In this document: positions 32,766-36,583 of the stretch, in pieces
Position numbering within the stretch: the first letter of the stretch is position 1
Layout of the letters: each line of letters opens with the position of its first letter
DNA from: an uncultured Lachnospiraceae bacterium
Lineage (GTDB): Bacteria; Bacillota; Clostridia; Lachnospirales; Lachnospiraceae
Direction of reading: 5' to 3'
DNA: 36,583 bases
Assembly (NCBI GenBank): GCA_902785055.1
Contig: CACZXG010000012.1
Coordinates: forward strand, 1-36,583
Made by a program: the position numbers and the translations under genes
Notes under the pieces: model-generated
Databases searched by the model: none
Seen by the model: the letters and a program-made list of their open reading frames with translations, nothing else
What the model was told of the DNA's origin: nothing

Positions 32766-34154
32766 ATGGAAAAGACAATGGATAAGATCGTGGCACTGTG
32801 TAATGCCAGAGGATTCATCTACCCCGGTTCCCAGATTTACGGCGGACTGGCCAACACATGGGACTACGGCAATCTGGGCGTCGAACTCAAGAACAACGTC
32901 AAGAAGGCCTGGTGGCAGAAATTTGTACAGGAGAGCCCTGAGAACGTAGGCGTTGACTGCGCGATCCTGATGAACCCCCAGACATGGGTGGCCAGCGGAC
33001 ACCTTGCCAGCTTTTCCGATCCGCTCATGGACTGCAAAGCCTGCGGCGAGAGATTCCGTGCCGACAAGCTGATTGAAGACTACGCGGCAGAGCACGACAT
33101 GACTCTGGACGGAAGCGTCGACGGATGGACCAGCGACGAGATGATGGGCTTCATCAACAAGTTCGCCGTTCCCTGCCCCAGCTGCGGCAAATTCCACTGG
33201 ACAGACATCCGTCAGTTCAACCTGATGTTCAAGACCTTCCAGGGCGTTACGGAGAGCAGCGCATCTACCGTCTATCTCAGACCCGAGACCGCGCAGGGCA
33301 TCTTCGTTAACTTCAAGAACGTCCAGAGGACTTCCAGAAAGAAAGTTCCCTTCGGAATCTGCCAGATCGGTAAGTCTTTCCGCAACGAGATCACTCCCGG
33401 CAACTTCACTTTCAGAACCCGTGAGTTCGAGCAGATGGAGATGGAGTTCTTCTGCGAGCCTGATACAGACCTCGAGTGGTTCGCATACTGGAAAGATTTC
33501 TGCTGGAACTGGCTCATGAAGCTCGGCCTTAAGCCCGAGGAGACCAGAATGAGAGATCACGACAAGGAAGAACTCTCCTTCTATTCCAAGGCGACGACCG
33601 ACATCGAGTTCCTCTTCCCCTTCGGCTGGGGAGAACTCTGGGGCATCGCTGACAGGACTGACTACGACCTGACTCAGCACCAGAACGTATCCGGCGAAGA
33701 TATGAGCTACTTCGACGATGTCAAGAAGACCAAGTATATCCCTTATGTCGTAGAGCCTTCACTGGGCGCGGACCGCGTAACACTGGCTTTCCTCTGCGCA
33801 GCTTACGACGAGGAGGAACTCGAGGGCGGCGACAAGAGAACCGTCATGAGATTCCACCCCGCGCTGGCACCTGTCAAGGTCGGCGTTCTGCCTCTTTCCA
33901 AGAAGCTCGGCGCTGAGGCTTTCGAAGTCTACAAGAACCTGAGCAGGAAGTTTAACTGCGAGTACGACGACAGAGGCAATATCGGCAAGAGATACAGAAG
34001 ACAGGACGAGATCGGCACACCTTTCTGCGTGACCTACGATTTCGATTCCGAGACAGATAAGTCCGTGACCATCCGCATGAGAGACAGCATGGAGCAGGTT
34101 CGTGTTCCGATCGCTGAGCTGGATGCATGGTTTGCTGACAAGTTTGATTTCTGA
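32766..34154 (+). CDS. glyQS: Glycyl-tRNA synthetase, single-chain (alpha2) type
   Basis: Class II synthetase that charges tRNA-Gly. The 462-residue chain is of the archaeal/eukaryotic-like alpha2 form rather than the separate GlyQ/GlyS tetramer. It has the motif-1 region [16 protein letters not shown], zinc-type cysteine pairs CKACG and CPSCG around an insertion (about 95-145), motif 2 FRNEITP, motif 3 [12 protein letters not shown], and a C-terminal anticodon-binding domain (KVGVLPLSK to [20 protein letters not shown] region). AGGAG lies 11 nt before the ATG. A consensus promoter drives it, and a hairpin separates it from alaS. Confidence 0.95.
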   Translation: MEKTMDKIVALCNARGFIYPGSQIYGGLANTWDYGNLGVELKNNVKKAWWQKFVQESPENVGVDCAILMNPQTWVASGHLASFSDPLMDCKACGERFRADKLIEDYAAEHDMTLDGSVDGWTSDEMMGFINKFAVPCPSCGKFHWTDIRQFNLMFKTFQGVTESSASTVYLRPETAQGIFVNFKNVQRTSRKKVPFGICQIGKSFRNEITPGNFTFRTREFEQMEMEFFCEPDTDLEWFAYWKDFCWNWLMKLGLKPEETRMRDHDKEELSFYSKATTDIEFLFPFGWGELWGIADRTDYDLTQHQNVSGEDMSYFDDVKKTKYIPYVVEPSLGADRVTLAFLCAAYDEEELEGGDKRTVMRFHPALAPVKVGVLPLSKKLGAEAFEVYKNLSRKFNCEYDDRGNIGKRYRRQDEIGTPFCVTYDFDSETDKSVTIRMRDSMEQVRVPIAELDAWFADKFDF

Positions 34155-34182
34155 TCAAATCTGTATTTTGTCAAAAAATAAT

Positions 34183-34219
34183 TTCCGGCCGGTCCTTCAT
34201 CCGGGCCTGCCGGAATTTT
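34183..34219 (+). terminator. Hairpin between glyQS and alaS
   Basis: TTCCGGC and GCCGGAA, continued inside by GGTCC/GGGCC, make a long GC-rich stem followed by TTTT. It abuts the GGAGG of alaS at 34220, so it could terminate the glyQS transcript or act as an attenuator for alaS. Confidence 0.65.
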
Positions 34220-34235
34220 GGAGGAAAGAATAAAA

Positions 34236-36284
34236 ATGCAATATTACGGCGTAAACGAACTTCGAGAAATGTTCCTGAAGTTCTTCGAGAGCAAGGGACA
34301 TTTGAGAATGAACAGCTTCTCACTGGTCCCCCACAATGACAAGAGCCTTCTGATCATCAACTCCGGAATGGCTCCCCTTAAGCCCTATTTCACAGGCGAG
34401 GAGATTCCGCCGAGGAGGCGTGTGACCACCTGCCAGAAGTGCATCCGCACAGGCGACCTTGAAAATGTAGGCAAAACAGCGCGCCACGGCACTTTCTTCG
34501 AGATGCTCGGAAACTTCTCTTTCGGCGACTATTTCAAGAAAGAGTCGATCCCGTGGGCATGGGAGTTCCTAACAGAGTGGGTAGGCCTTGATCCCGAAAG
34601 ACTTTATCCTTCCGTTTACGAAGGCGATGACGAAGCCTATAATATCTGGCTCAACGACATGCACATCCCGGCTGAGAGAATTTACAAGTTCGGCAAGGAA
34701 GATAACTTCTGGGAGCACGGCTCCGGCCCTTGCGGCCCCTGCACCGAGATCTATTATGACCGCGGCGAGAAGTGGGGAAACGGCCCTGAAGATGTCATGG
34801 GCGGCGAAGGCGACCGCTTCATGGAAGTCTGGAACGTCGTATTCTCCCAGTTCAACAACGACGGACACGGCAACTACACCGAGCTCGAACACAAGAACAT
34901 TGACACAGGCATGGGCCTGGAGCGTCTGGCAGTAGCTGTTCAGGACGTTGCTTCCCTGTTTGACGTGGATACTGTCCGCGCACTCAGAGATGAGGTCTGC
35001 TCACTGGCAGGCTGCGAGTACGGCAAAGATCACGAGACAGACGTCTCTGTGCGTATCATTACAGATCACATCCGCAGCGCGACATTCATGATCTCCGACG
35101 GTATCATGGCCAGCAACGAGGGCAGAGGATATGTTCTCCGCCGTCTGATCCGCCGCGCGATCCGTCAGGGCAGAAAGCTCGGCATCAAGGATGCTTTCAT
35201 GACCAAACTTGCGGAAGCCGTCATCGAGGGATCCAAGAGCGGTTACCCTGAGCTCGAGGAGAAGAAAGTATTTATCCTCAAGAACCTGGCGATCGAGGAA
35301 GAGCGCTTCGCTAAGACCATTGACCAGGGTCTCGATATTTTGGCAGGAATGATGGAGAAACTGCGCGCAGAGGGCAAAACACAGCTCTCCGGCGATGACG
35401 CGTTCCTTCTTTACGACACATACGGATTCCCGATCGACTCCACACAGGACGTCCTCGAGGAGAACGGTTTCTCAGTTGATACCGAAGGCTTTGAGAAGGC
35501 AAGAGCAGAGGCCCGCGAGAAATCCAAGGGCAGCTGGATCAAGACTTCCATGAGCGGCAAGGAAGCGACTGTCTATGATCAGATGGATGCATCCTGCAAT
35601 TCCGAGTTCGACGGCTATGACAAGCTCGTTCAGGACAGCGAGATCATTGCGCTGGCAGAGCTTCATGATGCAGCTGATGAAGAACCCGATTCTGTTGCCG
35701 AGGCAGTAACAGACGGCATGCGTGCTGCGATCATTACAAAGGAAACTCCTTTCTACGGCACCATGGGCGGCCAGGTCGGCGATATCGGCGAGATCGTATG
35801 CGGAAAGAGCACTTTCAAGGTTGAGAAGACTGAGCATGTGGCAGGCTCAAAGATCGCGCATATCGGCGTGGTGACAAGCGGCATGTTCAAGATGGGCGAT
35901 GTGGTCACTCTGAAAGTCGATGCGAAGAACCGCCGCGACATCTGCAGAAACCACAGCGCTACGCACCTTATGCAGAAGGCGCTCCGCGTAGTCCTCGGCA
36001 CTCATGTTGAGCAGAAGGGCTCCTATCAGGATGCGGACCGCACAAGATTCGACTTCAGCCACTTCCAGGCTATGACTGCGGATGAGATCAAGGCTGTTGA
36101 AGATCTTGAAGACAAGACTTATATCGGTGAGCCTGATAAGGAAATCCTCGTCAGATACTACTATTATTACCAGACGGCTCAGAAAATTTCCGAAATCATG
36201 GATTTGAAGCTTGAAGCGGTCAAGTCAAAAATCAAGCGTGCAAGAGTAAAATTAAAAGCTTTTTTAACTGAAAGGGGTTATTGA
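34236..36284 (+). CDS. alaS: Alanyl-tRNA synthetase N-terminal two-thirds joined in frame to a sigma-70-like C terminus (chimeric ORF)
   Basis: From ATG 34236 (GGAGG 11 nt upstream) about 624 residues read as normal AlaS: GHLRMNSFSLVP, the motif-2 region, NFWEHGSGPCGPCTEIYYD, GMGLERLAV and the first half of the editing domain with the HSATH zinc motif and FDFSHFQAMT. After IKAVEDL (about 36107) the expected editing continuation with the CGGTH motif and the C-Ala domain, ~250 residues, is missing. The frame instead runs into PDKEILVRYYYYYQTAQKIS and VKSKIKRARVKLKAFLTERGY-type sequence, the region-4 helix-turn-helix end of an ECF/sigma-70 factor. Composition turns more AT-rich there. This is a genuine rearrangement or an assembly join. 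As written it could aminoacylate but not edit. Confidence 0.8.
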   Translation: MQYYGVNELREMFLKFFESKGHLRMNSFSLVPHNDKSLLIINSGMAPLKPYFTGEEIPPRRRVTTCQKCIRTGDLENVGKTARHGTFFEMLGNFSFGDYFKKESIPWAWEFLTEWVGLDPERLYPSVYEGDDEAYNIWLNDMHIPAERIYKFGKEDNFWEHGSGPCGPCTEIYYDRGEKWGNGPEDVMGGEGDRFMEVWNVVFSQFNNDGHGNYTELEHKNIDTGMGLERLAVAVQDVASLFDVDTVRALRDEVCSLAGCEYGKDHETDVSVRIITDHIRSATFMISDGIMASNEGRGYVLRRLIRRAIRQGRKLGIKDAFMTKLAEAVIEGSKSGYPELEEKKVFILKNLAIEEERFAKTIDQGLDILAGMMEKLRAEGKTQLSGDDAFLLYDTYGFPIDSTQDVLEENGFSVDTEGFEKARAEAREKSKGSWIKTSMSGKEATVYDQMDASCNSEFDGYDKLVQDSEIIALAELHDAADEEPDSVAEAVTDGMRAAIITKETPFYGTMGGQVGDIGEIVCGKSTFKVEKTEHVAGSKIAHIGVVTSGMFKMGDVVTLKVDAKNRRDICRNHSATHLMQKALRVVLGTHVEQKGSYQDADRTRFDFSHFQAMTADEIKAVEDLEDKTYIGEPDKEILVRYYYYYQTAQKISEIMDLKLEAVKSKIKRARVKLKAFLTERGY

Positions 36285-36285
36285 T

Positions 36286-36438
36286 ATGAAAAAGACAAGA
36301 AATATTTTCAATTATATGCTGAACGAACCCGAAAATATAGATGAAAAGACAATTTATGAAAATACGGGCGTGAATGCCGACAACGTGAAGGAGTTAGTTA
36401 TGAATAAGATACATGAAAGCAAATGGAAAGCAGCTTAA
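36286..36438 (+). CDS. Small hypothetical protein after the sigma-like fragment (possible truncated anti-sigma)
   Basis: A 50-codon ORF starts 1 nt after the preceding stop with AAAGGGG 8 nt upstream, so it looks translationally coupled to the sigma-like sequence. The product is hydrophilic (NIFNYMLNEPENIDEKTIYE, VKELVMNKIHE). Clostridial sigma factors of this type are often followed by an anti-sigma gene whose cytoplasmic N terminus looks roughly like this. Here the frame stops before any membrane helix, and it overlaps the next frame by 26 nt. It may be an intact small gene or a fragment cut by a second junction. Confidence 0.45.
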   Translation: MKKTRNIFNYMLNEPENIDEKTIYENTGVNADNVKELVMNKIHESKWKAA

Positions 36439-36583
36439 ACCCAGGGCGGTTATGTCAGACATTCCGGTATGGTGCGGATTTGATGAAGAGGTTAGTGTAA
36501 AAGAACTTCACGAGCATCCTCAAAATCCGAACAAACACCCGGACGAACAGATAGACAGACTTGCAAAAATTATTCAGCTGACA
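36413..36583 (+). CDS. ParB/Srx-like N-terminal domain of a phage-type protein (3' end outside window)
   Basis: The frame is open to the window end (57 codons). PRAVMSDIPVWCGFDEEVSV and LHEHPQNPNKHPDEQIDRLAKII match the start of the ParB-like domain found in prophage and mobile-element DNA methyltransferases and related proteins. The ATG at 36413 lies inside the upstream 50-codon ORF and has no convincing ribosome binding site; ATG 36452 is possible, though conserved residues appear to precede it. It suggests prophage or mobile DNA begins here, or that a foreign contig piece is joined. Confidence 0.6.
   Translation, partial: MKANGKQLKPRAVMSDIPVWCGFDEEVSVKELHEHPQNPNKHPDEQIDRLAKIIQLT

Overview
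The window looks like a chromosomal segment of a Clostridia-class Firmicute, most likely a member of the Lachnospiraceae. This is an inference from gene content and order: secG-rnr-smpB-ssrA, an M16C peptidase followed by era-recO-glyQS, a U32 peptidase with an SEDS/PBP pair, strong AGGAGG-type ribosome binding sites, and secreted proteins with YYF/GWQK cell-wall-binding repeats. Base composition is moderate, and most genes are long, tightly packed housekeeping genes.

Layout. 1-792 is the 3' part of tyrS. 887-4947 is branched-chain amino acid synthesis on the plus strand: ilvB, a first acetolactate synthase small subunit, a second small subunit with its own promoter and a tandem dyad leader, and ilvC. 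It ends at a shared terminator facing a minus-strand operon (8735 to 5103) with two successive leuD-leuC pairs. A short divergent region at about 8740-8910 then leads to ruvA-ruvB-zapA, a U32 peptidase, an SEDS glycosyltransferase and a class B PBP. Next come secG, rnr, smpB and the tmRNA gene ssrA, which form a protein secretion and ribosome-rescue block.

20,300-27,923 is the accessory part. A three-gene signalling operon encodes a polytopic membrane protein with a degenerate kinase-like tail, a soluble PAS/HATPase histidine kinase and a NarL/LuxR-type response regulator. Two secreted, acidic-linker, repeat-bearing surface proteins follow it. The first has four diverged ~135-residue super-repeats before canonical repeats; the second has an almost perfect 60-nt tandem array and an unrecognised C-terminal domain. 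This locus is the best candidate for an undescribed sensory/surface system, although its parts belong to known families.

27,969-34,154 returns to core genes: M16C peptidase, era, a short recO that lacks the expected zinc-finger segment, and glyQS. The right end is anomalous. alaS reads normally for about 624 codons, then continues in frame into the C terminus of a sigma-70-like factor. A 50-codon ORF and the start of a phage-type ParB-domain protein follow. These last ~480 bases look like unrelated fragments joined together, either a real rearrangement or an assembly chimera; the sequence alone cannot decide.
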